Of a stretch of 64,000 nucleotides of DNA, positions 19,755 to 27,988 are shown piece after piece. Position 1 is the first letter of the stretch; each line of letters begins with the position of its first letter. The stretch is from Nonomuraea thailandensis (lineage in GTDB: Bacteria; Actinomycetota; Actinomycetes; Streptosporangiales; Streptosporangiaceae): contig NZ_JAMZEB010000002.1 of NCBI RefSeq assembly GCF_024172165.1, forward strand, positions 7,771,501 through 7,835,500, given 5' to 3'. The position numbers and the translations under genes were made by a program. Below the pieces are notes generated by a model. It saw only the letters and a program-made list of their open reading frames with translations. It was not told where the DNA came from and made no database searches.

Positions 19755-20435
19755 TCAGTCGCGCTCGACCAGGGACCGCCACTGGCGGACCAGGCGCCAC
19801 TCGACCGGGTCGGACCAGCTCGCCCGCACGGCCGAGCCGACGTGGAAGGCGCGGATGCCGTAGTCGAGCAGGGCGGGCACGTGCGCGGGCCGCAGGCCGC
19901 CGCCGGCCAGCACGATCGAGCCGTCGCCGGCGTCGGCGCGCGCCTTCAGCACGGGCAGCCCGTCCCCCACGCCGGTGGGGGCGCCGGAGGTGAGCACGGT
20001 GGCCAGGTTCGGCAGCAGCCGCACGGCCCGCCAGGCGGCCTGGACGTCGGCGGCGTGGTCGACGGCGCGGTGGAACGTCCACGGCAGCGGCGAGACCGCG
20101 TGGATGAGCGCCTCGGTGGCGGTCAGGTCGACGGCTCCCGCGCCGTCGAGAAACCCGAACACGAACCCGGCCGCCCCGGCCTGCTTGAGGGCCTTGGCGT
20201 CGCGGCTGAGCCGCTCGACGACGTCGGGGTCGGCGGCGAAGTTCGCGTCGCAGCGCAGCATCACCATCTGGGGCAGGGGGCACTCGGCGGCGATCGCGGC
20301 GACCGTCTCCGGTGAGGGGGTCAGCCCGTCGGCCGCCATGTCTGCCACGATCTCCAGGCGGTCGGCTCCGCCCTGTTCGGCGGCCACGGCGTCGCGCACG
20401 TTGAGCGCGATCACCTCGAGCAGGGATCCGGTCAT
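19755..20435 (-). CDS. cutC: CutC family protein (copper homeostasis protein CutC)
   Basis: The 226-residue TIM-barrel protein MTGSLLEVIALNVRDAVAAEQGGADRLEIVADMAADGLTPSPETV shows the CutC pattern, including PQMVMLRCDANFAADPDVVERLSRDAKALKQAGAAGFVFGFLD, PWTFHRAVDH and LTSGAPTGVGDGLPVLKARAD. CutC was named from copper sensitivity in E. coli, but its biochemical role is uncertain. The ATG at 20435 lacks a purine-rich ribosome-binding site and a TATAAC hexamer lies 10-15 nt upstream, so the mRNA is probably leaderless. It converges with the steroid operon, 8 nt apart. Confidence 0.9.
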   Translation of the reverse strand: MTGSLLEVIALNVRDAVAAEQGGADRLEIVADMAADGLTPSPETVAAIAAECPLPQMVMLRCDANFAADPDVVERLSRDAKALKQAGAAGFVFGFLDGAGAVDLTATEALIHAVSPLPWTFHRAVDHAADVQAAWRAVRLLPNLATVLTSGAPTGVGDGLPVLKARADAGDGSIVLAGGGLRPAHVPALLDYGIRAFHVGSAVRASWSDPVEWRLVRQWRSLVERD

Positions 20436-20612
20436 GGAGGAGAGGTTATATGGCGCTTTGCGCCCTTGTGCCAGAGAGTTGACCCTAACCCTCGGCCGGA
20501 GGACGGCCAGGGCGGTCATACGACCGGGCCGGCGCCCCAGGCGGGGACACCGGCCAGTGAGTCCGTGCTCCATCTCGAAGCCGGCGACGGCCGCCGGCCG
20601 GACGCGCGGGTT

Positions 20613-21830
20613 CTAAGGGGCCCGCACCAGGCCGACGCCCCGGTCGGCCACGTCGACACCGGACGCCAGCGGGCTGACGACGGCGCCGGCGAGCAGGCGT
20701 GCGGTGACGGTGGACGAGGCCGCCGGCAGCGGCGACTTCATCACGTCCTCCCACCACAGCGCCGCCACGCCCGCGACGTGCGGCGTGGCCATGCTCGTAC
20801 CGCTCAGGGAACGCAGGCCGCCCCCGTTCCGCGCGGAGACCACGCCCACCCCGGGGGCGCTGATCTGCGGGAAGGTGTTGGAGAAGGGCGCGATGACCAG
20901 GCCGTTGCCCGTCGGCGACTGCGCCAGCGCACCGACCGCGATGACGCCTTCCGCGGCGGCGGGCAGCGACACGGCGATCTCGAACTCCGGCCCGATCTGG
21001 CGCTCGCTCTCGTTCCCGGCGGCCGCCACGACGACGGTGCCGGGGCCGACCGCCCCTCGGGCGGCCACCATCCGCATGAGCGCGTCGAAGAGCCGCAGGT
21101 TCGCCCGGTACGCCTCCAGGGCGAGCGACGTGGCGAACCTCGGCTGCCGTCCCATGTCCACCAACCGCTGCACCATGCCCGGGAAGTCGAACCCCAGCGA
21201 CATCGAGATCACCTGGGCGCCCTGGTGCAGCGCCCATTCCATGCCGCGCAGCAGCCCTTCGGTGTCGCCGCTCCCGTCGTCGGCGAGCACCTTGGCGATC
21301 AACGCCCGGCTCACTCCTGGAGCGACGCCGATCCGGGTGCCCTCGACCGCCCGGCCGAAGATGGTGCCGGCACAGTGGGTGCCGTGTCCCTGCTTGTCGC
21401 CCACACCTGAGCCGCTGAAGTCCTCCTGGATGAGCGTCACCCCGGTGAAGGCGGGGTGGGTGGCGTCGATGCCTGTGTCGAGGACGGCCACGACGGTGTC
21501 CGCCCCCGTCCGCGTCGTGACGTCGGCGCCCACGGCCTTGACGCCCCACGTGGCCGCGGCGGCGGTCGCCTCGGCCTCCGCCCGCCCGTCGGCGCCGTCC
21601 TCGATCGGCTGGATGAGCGTGGTCGGCATGACCGGCGCCACCGCCCGCACCTCCGGGTCGCGCGACACGTCACGCAGCTCACGCTTGCCGAGCTCGACCA
21701 CCTCCACGTGCGGTTCGCTGCCGGCGCCGAGCGCCTGCGGCGGCACCGCGCCGCCCGCCCGCGCCGACTCCAGCGGACTCGCCGTGCGTACGCCGCTCAT
21801 GTCGCGCAGCACGCTGTATCTCTCACCCAT
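20613..21830 (-). CDS. Subtilisin-like (S8) serine peptidase
   Basis: The 405-residue protein carries a complete catalytic triad: Asp in VVAVLDTGIDATHPAF, His in GHGTHCAGTIFGRA and Ser in LSGTSMATPHVAGVAALW; the oxyanion Asn is in VVVAAAGNESE. It has no signal peptide (MGERYSVLRDMSGVRTASPLESARAGG), so it should act in the cytoplasm unless exported unusually. The roughly 100 residues before the catalytic domain resemble an inhibitor-like propeptide (ELGKRELRDVSRDPEVRAVAPVM). It is the last gene of the minus-strand series after the NACHT gene. Within that locus it may mature a peptide or act as an effector protease. Confidence 0.9.
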   Translation of the reverse strand: MGERYSVLRDMSGVRTASPLESARAGGAVPPQALGAGSEPHVEVVELGKRELRDVSRDPEVRAVAPVMPTTLIQPIEDGADGRAEAEATAAAATWGVKAVGADVTTRTGADTVVAVLDTGIDATHPAFTGVTLIQEDFSGSGVGDKQGHGTHCAGTIFGRAVEGTRIGVAPGVSRALIAKVLADDGSGDTEGLLRGMEWALHQGAQVISMSLGFDFPGMVQRLVDMGRQPRFATSLALEAYRANLRLFDALMRMVAARGAVGPGTVVVAAAGNESERQIGPEFEIAVSLPAAAEGVIAVGALAQSPTGNGLVIAPFSNTFPQISAPGVGVVSARNGGGLRSLSGTSMATPHVAGVAALWWEDVMKSPLPAASSTVTARLLAGAVVSPLASGVDVADRGVGLVRAP

Positions 21831-21977
21831 GGCTTTTGCCCCCGCTCGACGCCGTCCCCCCAGGACGTGGCGCCGGTCCTCCGGCCCCACGGGAACAGTG
21901 CCCCCGACCGGTTCCGCCGGTTGCCAAGCCACGCCGAAATGCCGCCCAACAGGACGCGCCCTTCCACCATCCGCCGT

Positions 21978-24119
21978 TCAAGGAAGCGGTGTGGGCTCCC
22001 GGCGCCTGCTCTTCTTCGCCGCCAGCTCGCTGCCCAGGTGTTGCTGGAGCTCGACGTGCCGGAACTGGTAGTACGGCCCCTCCGTGCGCAGCAGGCCCAG
22101 GCGGTGCGCGTCGTCCAGGAAGTCCATCGCCCGCAGCGGCAGGCTGCCCCTGGTGGCCAGGCGGGGCACGGTCAGGTTGTAGGCCAGCCAGGCGTGGTGG
22201 CTGCCCAGCATGAGCCCGATCAGCAGGCCCGCCAGCCCGCCCCCGATGACGGCGACAGGGCCGAGCTGGGCCCTCCACACGATGAACGCGCCGATGACCC
22301 CGACCGCGAGCCCGCTGACGCTGCGCACCACCGTCAGGTTGCGGTCCGCCCGCCAGGTCGAGCGCGGGGATCTCGCGCTGGCGTCCGTGGCCGGACGCTC
22401 GACCCACCGGATCAGGCTGAGCACGATGACGAACCCGATGCCCGACAACAGCCCGACCTGCCTCGCGGCCTCCATGCCGGCCTCCGCGTTCAGGAGCAGG
22501 GTGCCCGTCAGCCACCCGATCGCCGCGCCCAGGAGACCGACGAAGATCCCGGCGGGCAGCGCCCGGACCAGGCCGACGAGCCCGCCCCGCGGGTGGAAGT
22601 CCGCGTGCCCCGGCGTCTCCCTGAACCAGGAACCGGTCGTGAGCACGATCAGGAGCATGGACAGCACGCCGAGCCCCGCGCCGATCTGCGGGACGCCGCC
22701 CATGCCGGTGTAGAGCACGCACACCACGGCACCGACCGCGATGCCGCTCCACCACCGCACCGACCAGTTGGGGGTGTAGCGGGCCAGGTGCCACCACGCC
22801 AGGTCCCGCGTGTCCACCTCGCCCACGGAGAGCTCGCGGCACAGGTACGTCAGCCAGCGGTCGACCTGCTCCGGCGTCCAGGCGTGCTGCGGGCGGAAGG
22901 GCTGTGCGGGGCCGTCGGCCGGCGGGCGCGTGCTCACCAGGGCGGGGATGAGCTCGTCGCACAGGTGGTCGTGCAGCTCGGCGGCGCTGCCTCGCCCGTA
23001 CTCCAGCAACGGCGCCGGATCCGCGCGGGTGGCGATGTACGTCACCCGGACCAGCCACAGGCCCAGGGACGTCGAGGTCACCCGGGCCAGGGCGGGCGCG
23101 GCGCCCGTGCGCAGCGACTCCAGCACCTGGGTCCAGCCGGGACGCGGGACCGGTGGCAGGCACGCCTCGAGGTAGTCGGCCGCGGCGCCGGGCTCCATGG
23201 GCTGCGGCTCGATGACCGCCGCCGCCGTGAGGACGTCGCCGAGCTCGTCGACCGACTCGGCGAACTGCTCCGTTCGGCAGGTGAGGATGAGCTGGTCGTT
23301 CTCGCACATCGAGTGGTTCAGCGCGCGCAGCATGTCGGTACGGGCACGCTCGGGCAGCTCGTCCAGCCCGTCGATGACGGGCAGCAGCTCACCGCGGGCC
23401 GCCAGCGCCTCGGGGATGCCGGGGCCCAGCGCCTCCGCGCGCAACGCGGGATAGTCCATCGCCAGGAACGAGGCCAGCCAGTCCTGCATCCGCGGATGGA
23501 CCCGCTCGTCCCAGCGGGCGGCCGAGACCAGCACCGGGACGCGCTCGCCCGGCTCCCGCGTGCGGAGCAGCTCCAGGAGCAGTTGCACGGCCAGGGTCGT
23601 CTTCCCTGTCCCCGGCCCTCCCAGGATGACCAGCCGCCGCGAGGGCAGGGCCCGGAACTTGGACGCCATGTCGTGGATGTGCATCGGCAGGCCGGGGAAG
23701 GCGACGGTGCCCTTGGCGATGATCCCTGGATGGTCGACGAGTTCCCGCCGCTCGGTCGAGCGCCAGGGCAGCGGCATGGGCTCCGGATCACCCAGCGAGC
23801 GCAGGACGGTCTCATCACGCCACTGCTCGGCCACCAGGCCCGCCAGGATGTCCTTGGCGGTGTCGATGTCGGCGGAGGTGGGAGCGCGCGCGGGCGCACG
23901 GAACCCACGCCACCAGGACAGGAGCTGCACCAGGCCGTTACCCAGCGTGATCACGCTGGTGACCGCGGTGAGCATCTGGACACTTCCCATCGCTCCCGCC
24001 TGCGAACGCGGCAGCTTCATCGCGACGATCAAAAGCACGACGGCCGCGGCCAGGAGCACGATGCCCCAGACGAGCGTTTTACCGGCGCCGAATTTCCGCT
24101 GCGAATATTGTCCACTCAT
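21978..24119 (-). CDS. Membrane-bound NACHT/STAND NTPase
   Basis: The 713-residue protein has two N-terminal hydrophobic segments (about 14-34 and 46-70), then a NACHT-type P-loop NTPase: Walker A GGPGTGKT (167-174), Walker B LLPVIDGLDELPE (D250, D253) and a sensor-like LILTCRTEQF. The C-terminal part (about 475-660) has roughly six transmembrane segments, and the last 50 residues are soluble and end in basic KKSRRREP. NACHT proteins are signal-transduction switches, often in bacterial immunity. Its unusual membrane C-terminus replaces the repeat sensor seen in many NACHTs. It lies 72 nt after the YcaO gene and 147 nt before the subtilase gene on the same strand. Confidence 0.85.
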   Translation of the reverse strand: MSGQYSQRKFGAGKTLVWGIVLLAAAVVLLIVAMKLPRSQAGAMGSVQMLTAVTSVITLGNGLVQLLSWWRGFRAPARAPTSADIDTAKDILAGLVAEQWRDETVLRSLGDPEPMPLPWRSTERRELVDHPGIIAKGTVAFPGLPMHIHDMASKFRALPSRRLVILGGPGTGKTTLAVQLLLELLRTREPGERVPVLVSAARWDERVHPRMQDWLASFLAMDYPALRAEALGPGIPEALAARGELLPVIDGLDELPERARTDMLRALNHSMCENDQLILTCRTEQFAESVDELGDVLTAAAVIEPQPMEPGAAADYLEACLPPVPRPGWTQVLESLRTGAAPALARVTSTSLGLWLVRVTYIATRADPAPLLEYGRGSAAELHDHLCDELIPALVSTRPPADGPAQPFRPQHAWTPEQVDRWLTYLCRELSVGEVDTRDLAWWHLARYTPNWSVRWWSGIAVGAVVCVLYTGMGGVPQIGAGLGVLSMLLIVLTTGSWFRETPGHADFHPRGGLVGLVRALPAGIFVGLLGAAIGWLTGTLLLNAEAGMEAARQVGLLSGIGFVIVLSLIRWVERPATDASARSPRSTWRADRNLTVVRSVSGLAVGVIGAFIVWRAQLGPVAVIGGGLAGLLIGLMLGSHHAWLAYNLTVPRLATRGSLPLRAMDFLDDAHRLGLLRTEGPYYQFRHVELQQHLGSELAAKKSRRREPTPLP

Positions 24120-24191
24120 ATTTCCAGTATGTGTGGAATGGCGTCTCGTAAGGGCGTTGGGAATGCATGCCCACGACAAAAGCGGGCCAGG

Positions 24192-25517
24192 TCATTCACC
24201 GAGAGGCCAATCGTGCGGCAGGTCTCCGGAAACCTCGCCACATGGATGAAAGGCCATGGCGCGCTCCTTCGCGGCCGCCCGGCCCCTGGGCCCGGGCACG
24301 ACGAGGTTGCCGTCCGTGACGAGCATGAATCTCTCCAGGCCCGGCACCATCACGTGCACCGCGACCACACCTCCCGGGAGGGCGCGCACCGTCCGGGCGT
24401 AGGCACGCAAGCCCCGCGCCACCAGTGCCGAGGACACCGTCCGTAGCTGGGCGAGGGGCGTTCCCACGTCCGGCTCCGCGGCGGGCAGCGGCATCACGCG
24501 CGCCCGGCGCAGGACCCCGGTGAGCTCGAACCGCCCGCAGGCGGCCAGAACGGGGTGCGCGGCCAGCGCGGCCGGATCGCCCCGGGCGCCCCCTCCCAGC
24601 TCCTCGCCCAGGGTGGTCTGGACGAGCTCGGTGAGGGCGCGCCAGGCCGCGTGGGCCGGGCTCAGCGACGTGCCGGTGCCACGCCGGTGCGGACGGAGGG
24701 AGGTGGGAGGCGTGTACGCCAGCATGGTCGCGACCCCGAGGTCGCTGGTGATGTCGAGCAGGTGCACCGGGGATCCGGTCAGTTCCGCCGCCACCGAGTA
24801 CGCCCTGGCGGCATCGGGGGGCAACGTCCCCGGGTCGATGAGTCTCGGCCGGAACCGGCGCCCGCAGAGGAAGGCCCGTACCAGGAGCAGGGACAGGGCG
24901 TCGCGCTCGATCGCCTCGTTGAGGGCGTGCAGCAGGGCCTCGGCGGCGGTGACACCGACGGCCGATCCGCTGTTGCAGCTGTAACGCATGAGATGGGCGT
25001 AGTCGCTGTCGTCGCGGGCCCGCTCGCGCAGCGGCGCGGCGCCGGCTTCCAGGTACCACGGAGAGGACAGGAACAGGGGCACGAGCACGTCGTCGCCGCC
25101 GGCGAGGGCGCGGTACCGCCGGCAGGCCATCCGCCGCCCGGGCATGGGGGCCAGCAACGGCGCGCAGGCGTCCGCACGCAGCGGCCCCGCGGCGATCGCG
25201 GCGGGGGCGGCGGGCTCCACGGCGGCCGGATCGAATCCGGCGGGTCCCGTCAGGTGATGCTCGATGGCCTCGAAGAGCGCGCCCAGCCGGGCCTCCTCCC
25301 GCCCTCCCTTCCCCATCCCGCACGCGACCGGCGCCAGGTCCGCCCGGCTCAGCCCGCACCACCAGGCGGCCGGATCACGACCCCCGCCCACGTCGACGAG
25401 CTCGGCCCGCAGTCCCAGCGCGGCAAGTGCCGCCGTCGAGCGCCGTCCGGCCTCGGTGAGCGGCACCTCCCGCTCCGTCGGACAGCGTGCGGGACGGGCG
25501 GATCTACTCCTCCTCAT
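24192..25517 (-). CDS. YcaO-domain cyclodehydratase-like protein
   Basis: YcaO enzymes use ATP to activate peptide backbone amides, making azolines, thioamides or amidines in RiPPs. The 441-residue protein shows paired YcaO signatures: GMGKGGREEARLGALFEAIEHHL (67-89) and SCNSGSAVGVTAAEALLHALNEAIERDAL (180-208), both in the Glu-rich ATP/Mg-binding region. No E1/ocin-ThiF partner domain is fused to it, and none is encoded nearby. It overlaps the 40-codon peptide gene by 14 nt, so the two are translationally coupled, and it is followed by the NACHT gene. A partner-independent YcaO, as in bottromycin-type pathways, is the best reading. The alternative is a non-RiPP YcaO. Confidence 0.85.
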   Translation of the reverse strand: MRRSRSARPARCPTEREVPLTEAGRRSTAALAALGLRAELVDVGGGRDPAAWWCGLSRADLAPVACGMGKGGREEARLGALFEAIEHHLTGPAGFDPAAVEPAAPAAIAAGPLRADACAPLLAPMPGRRMACRRYRALAGGDDVLVPLFLSSPWYLEAGAAPLRERARDDSDYAHLMRYSCNSGSAVGVTAAEALLHALNEAIERDALSLLLVRAFLCGRRFRPRLIDPGTLPPDAARAYSVAAELTGSPVHLLDITSDLGVATMLAYTPPTSLRPHRRGTGTSLSPAHAAWRALTELVQTTLGEELGGGARGDPAALAAHPVLAACGRFELTGVLRRARVMPLPAAEPDVGTPLAQLRTVSSALVARGLRAYARTVRALPGGVVAVHVMVPGLERFMLVTDGNLVVPGPRGRAAAKERAMAFHPCGEVSGDLPHDWPLGE

Positions 25518-25626
25518 CCCCGGCCGCCGCCGTCAGCTCCTCCAGATGGTCGGCCTCGGCCTCGGTGAGGTGCTGGCTCCGCCTGTCCAGGGATGCGACA
25601 GAGACGTAGTCGATCACGTTACCCAT
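25504..25626 (-). CDS. Small peptide, candidate RiPP precursor for the adjacent YcaO
   Basis: This is a 40-codon gene with a very strong Shine-Dalgarno region (GAGGAGGAAGGGGAG) upstream of ATG. The product starts MGNVIDYVSVASLDRRSQ and ends in a Glu/Asp/Ala-rich half (TEAEADHLEELTAAAGDEEE). The N-terminal half has few charges while the C-terminal half is strongly acidic and helical-looking, which suits an N-terminal core plus C-terminal follower, the layout used by bottromycin-like precursors. Its stop codon lies inside the YcaO start region. It is the first gene of the minus-strand series. That it is a modification substrate is an inference. Confidence 0.75.
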   Translation of the reverse strand: MGNVIDYVSVASLDRRSQHLTEAEADHLEELTAAAGDEEE

Positions 25627-25874
25627 GAGGCTCCCCTTCCTCCTCGCTTCTCACGGTAGCCATGGCGCGGCGGAAGACCAGAAAAGAAGAAATAAGTCAT
25701 CACAATGACATCTTTAATGAGCTCACTTGACTTCCGGCGAACGACGGGCACGGGCACCAGATGCCGAAAGATGAGCCAACAAGTGGTCAATTACCTGCCG
25801 GACATCTGGACGGCGATGCGAACCGGCGCACACATTCGAGATGAGATGCCTGCTTTATATGAGGGCGGCGGAAC
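25627..25874. promoter_or_regulatory. Divergent promoter region between the peptide gene and the protease fusion
   Basis: This 248-nt region is far more AT-rich than its surroundings, especially 25676-25735. It should hold promoters for both directions. On the plus strand TTGACT lies at 25727-25732 without a clear -10 at standard spacing, and TATATG lies at 25855-25860, about 15 nt before the protease gene. No clear palindromic operator was found. Confidence 0.5.
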
Positions 25875-27935
25875 ATGATGGAAATATCCACGGAAGTCAG
25901 CGAAAGCAGGGCCCGGCAGACCAGGGCCGCCGCCGAACGGTATCGCTGGAGCGGTTCCGAACGCGACGAGGCCTGGCGCAGGCGCGAGCAAGGCGAGGCG
26001 TTCCCCGACTCACCGGAGATGCTGGCCGCCCGCACCGCCCGTCTCATCCAGCGCAACGGGCTCCCGGTCGAAGCGGCGCTGGAGGCCACCAGGACCGACG
26101 CCCTCGACCAGCCCCAGATGTACGAGCGCATCCTCGGCGTGGCCAAGGACCTGCAGTCATGGAGTTTCCTGCCCCGAGGGGCACGGGCCGCGCGGACGGT
26201 CGCCCGGATCTCCGTCGCCGAGAACGGCCGCGAGCTGCCGATCGGCACCGGGTTCCTGGTCTCTCCCAGGCTGCTGCTCACCAACCATCACGTGCTGCCC
26301 GACGCCACGGCGGCCGGCTCCGTCGTCGTGGAGTTCGACGCCCAGGTCACCGTGGACAACGTCCCCGAGGTCTCCCGGCGGTTCGTCCTGGCCCCCGACG
26401 CGATCTTCGTCGCCGACGCCGCCCTCGACTTCGCCCTCGTGCTCCTGAGCCCCGACGCCGACGGCCGCCAGGCCGGGGAGACCTTCGGCTGGAACCGGCT
26501 CAGCGTCCAGACGGGCAAGCTGGTCATCGGCGAGCCGGTCAACATCATCGGTCATCCCAGCGGCAGGCTGAAGGAGATCTCCATCCGCGAGAACCGGCTG
26601 GAGGCGCGGCTGGACGACTTCCTCCAGTACCAGACCGACACCGAGCCGGGCAGCTCCGGCTCTCCCGTGTTCAACGACCAGTGGGAGGTCACGGCGCTGC
26701 ACCACAGCGGCGTGCCCAGGACGGACGGCCAGGGACGCATCCTGCGCCGCGACGGGCAGCCCTGGCGGGAGGGAGACGGCGACGACGCCGTCGACTGGGT
26801 CTCCAACGAAGGGGTGCGGATCAGCGTCATCCTCAAGCACCTGGCCGCCCTGCCCCTCGACGATGCCCGGCGGGCGTACCTGGCGGAGATGGGGCCCGAG
26901 TCCGGCCTCGCGGACGCCGCCGCCCCGCGGGCGGCCGTCGTCGTCCCGCCGCCCGCCGCCCCGATGGACGGGCTGGTCGTCGAGTCGGACGCGCGGAGCG
27001 TCCTCCTCCGTGCCGGCGTGCCCGCCGCCCCCGGCGCCTTCGGCGGGTCCAGGCACGTGGTCTTCCTGCACGGCCGCGGTCAGGAGGAAGGGGATCCCGA
27101 GCGGCTGCGCCGGTACTGGACCGCGGGGCTGAACGGCGGGCTCACCCGGGCGGGGCTGGCCACGATCACGCCGGACGACGTGTGCTTCCCCTTCTACGCC
27201 AAGCGACTCCTGTCGGCCATGCAGCCGCTGGAGGCCCTGCCGGGCCCGCCCCGCGGGGCCGTCGAGGCGGTGGCGCCGGGCCCGCCCTCCACACGGCGCC
27301 TGTACGAGCAGCTGATCGTGGAGGCGGCGGGCCGGGCCGGCATGCCGGGGGCTCGGCCCGGGGGGCCCGCAAGCGCGGAGGGGCTGGGCGACTCGGTGCG
27401 CCGCGGCCTGGGCTGGCTCGCCGACACCACCGACCTGGACCGGCTGCTCATCGCCGCGATCTTCGCCGATGTGGCCGCCTACCTCGACGACCAGCGGGTC
27501 CGCGAGGCCGTGCTGGGCTGCGTGCTCGAGGACATGCCGCGCGCCGGCCGGCTGGTGCTCGTCACCCACAGCCTCGGCACGGTGGTGGCCATGGACCTGC
27601 TCACCCGGCTCGACCCGGCGGTGGAGGTCGAGCTGCTCGTCACCGCGGGAAGCCCGCTCGGGCTCGACGGCGTGCACCGGCGCCTGCTCAGCGGCGGGCC
27701 GCACCGGCCTGAACGGGTGACGCGCTGGTTCAACGCCTGGTGTCCCCTCGACCCGGTCGCCCTCGGGTGCCCGCTGAGCGACCACTGGACCGACGGTCCT
27801 GACGAGGTCGCGGTCGCCAATCCGGTGAGCAAGGCCCACGACATCGAGGAGTACCTCGCCCATCCCGAGGTCGCCCATCCGATCGGGGCCGCGCTGGGCG
27901 CCCCGGCCCCGGCCACCGCCGGGCGGACAGGATAG
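25875..27935 (+). CDS. Trypsin-like serine peptidase fused to an alpha/beta-hydrolase
   Basis: The 686-residue protein has three parts. Residues 1-100 are helical, perhaps an adaptor domain. Residues about 105-325 form a trypsin-like protease with His139 (LLLTNHHVL), Asp185 (ALDFALVLL) and Ser261 (TEPGSSGSPVF). After a Pro/Ala linker, residues about 390-670 look like an alpha/beta-hydrolase: HVVFLHGRG and the nucleophile elbow THSLGT with Ser566. There is no signal peptide or transmembrane segment, so it is cytosolic. It diverges from the peptide-YcaO-NACHT genes and shares their promoter region. Such multidomain proteases often accompany STAND NTPases in bacterial conflict systems; the hydrolase substrate is unknown. 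Confidence 0.85.
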   Translation: MMEISTEVSESRARQTRAAAERYRWSGSERDEAWRRREQGEAFPDSPEMLAARTARLIQRNGLPVEAALEATRTDALDQPQMYERILGVAKDLQSWSFLPRGARAARTVARISVAENGRELPIGTGFLVSPRLLLTNHHVLPDATAAGSVVVEFDAQVTVDNVPEVSRRFVLAPDAIFVADAALDFALVLLSPDADGRQAGETFGWNRLSVQTGKLVIGEPVNIIGHPSGRLKEISIRENRLEARLDDFLQYQTDTEPGSSGSPVFNDQWEVTALHHSGVPRTDGQGRILRRDGQPWREGDGDDAVDWVSNEGVRISVILKHLAALPLDDARRAYLAEMGPESGLADAAAPRAAVVVPPPAAPMDGLVVESDARSVLLRAGVPAAPGAFGGSRHVVFLHGRGQEEGDPERLRRYWTAGLNGGLTRAGLATITPDDVCFPFYAKRLLSAMQPLEALPGPPRGAVEAVAPGPPSTRRLYEQLIVEAAGRAGMPGARPGGPASAEGLGDSVRRGLGWLADTTDLDRLLIAAIFADVAAYLDDQRVREAVLGCVLEDMPRAGRLVLVTHSLGTVVAMDLLTRLDPAVEVELLVTAGSPLGLDGVHRRLLSGGPHRPERVTRWFNAWCPLDPVALGCPLSDHWTDGPDEVAVANPVSKAHDIEEYLAHPEVAHPIGAALGAPAPATAGRTG

Positions 27936-27988
27936 GCCGCGAGACGGCCCGGCGGACGGGGTAGGAGGCAAGGCGGCCGGCGTGCTGC

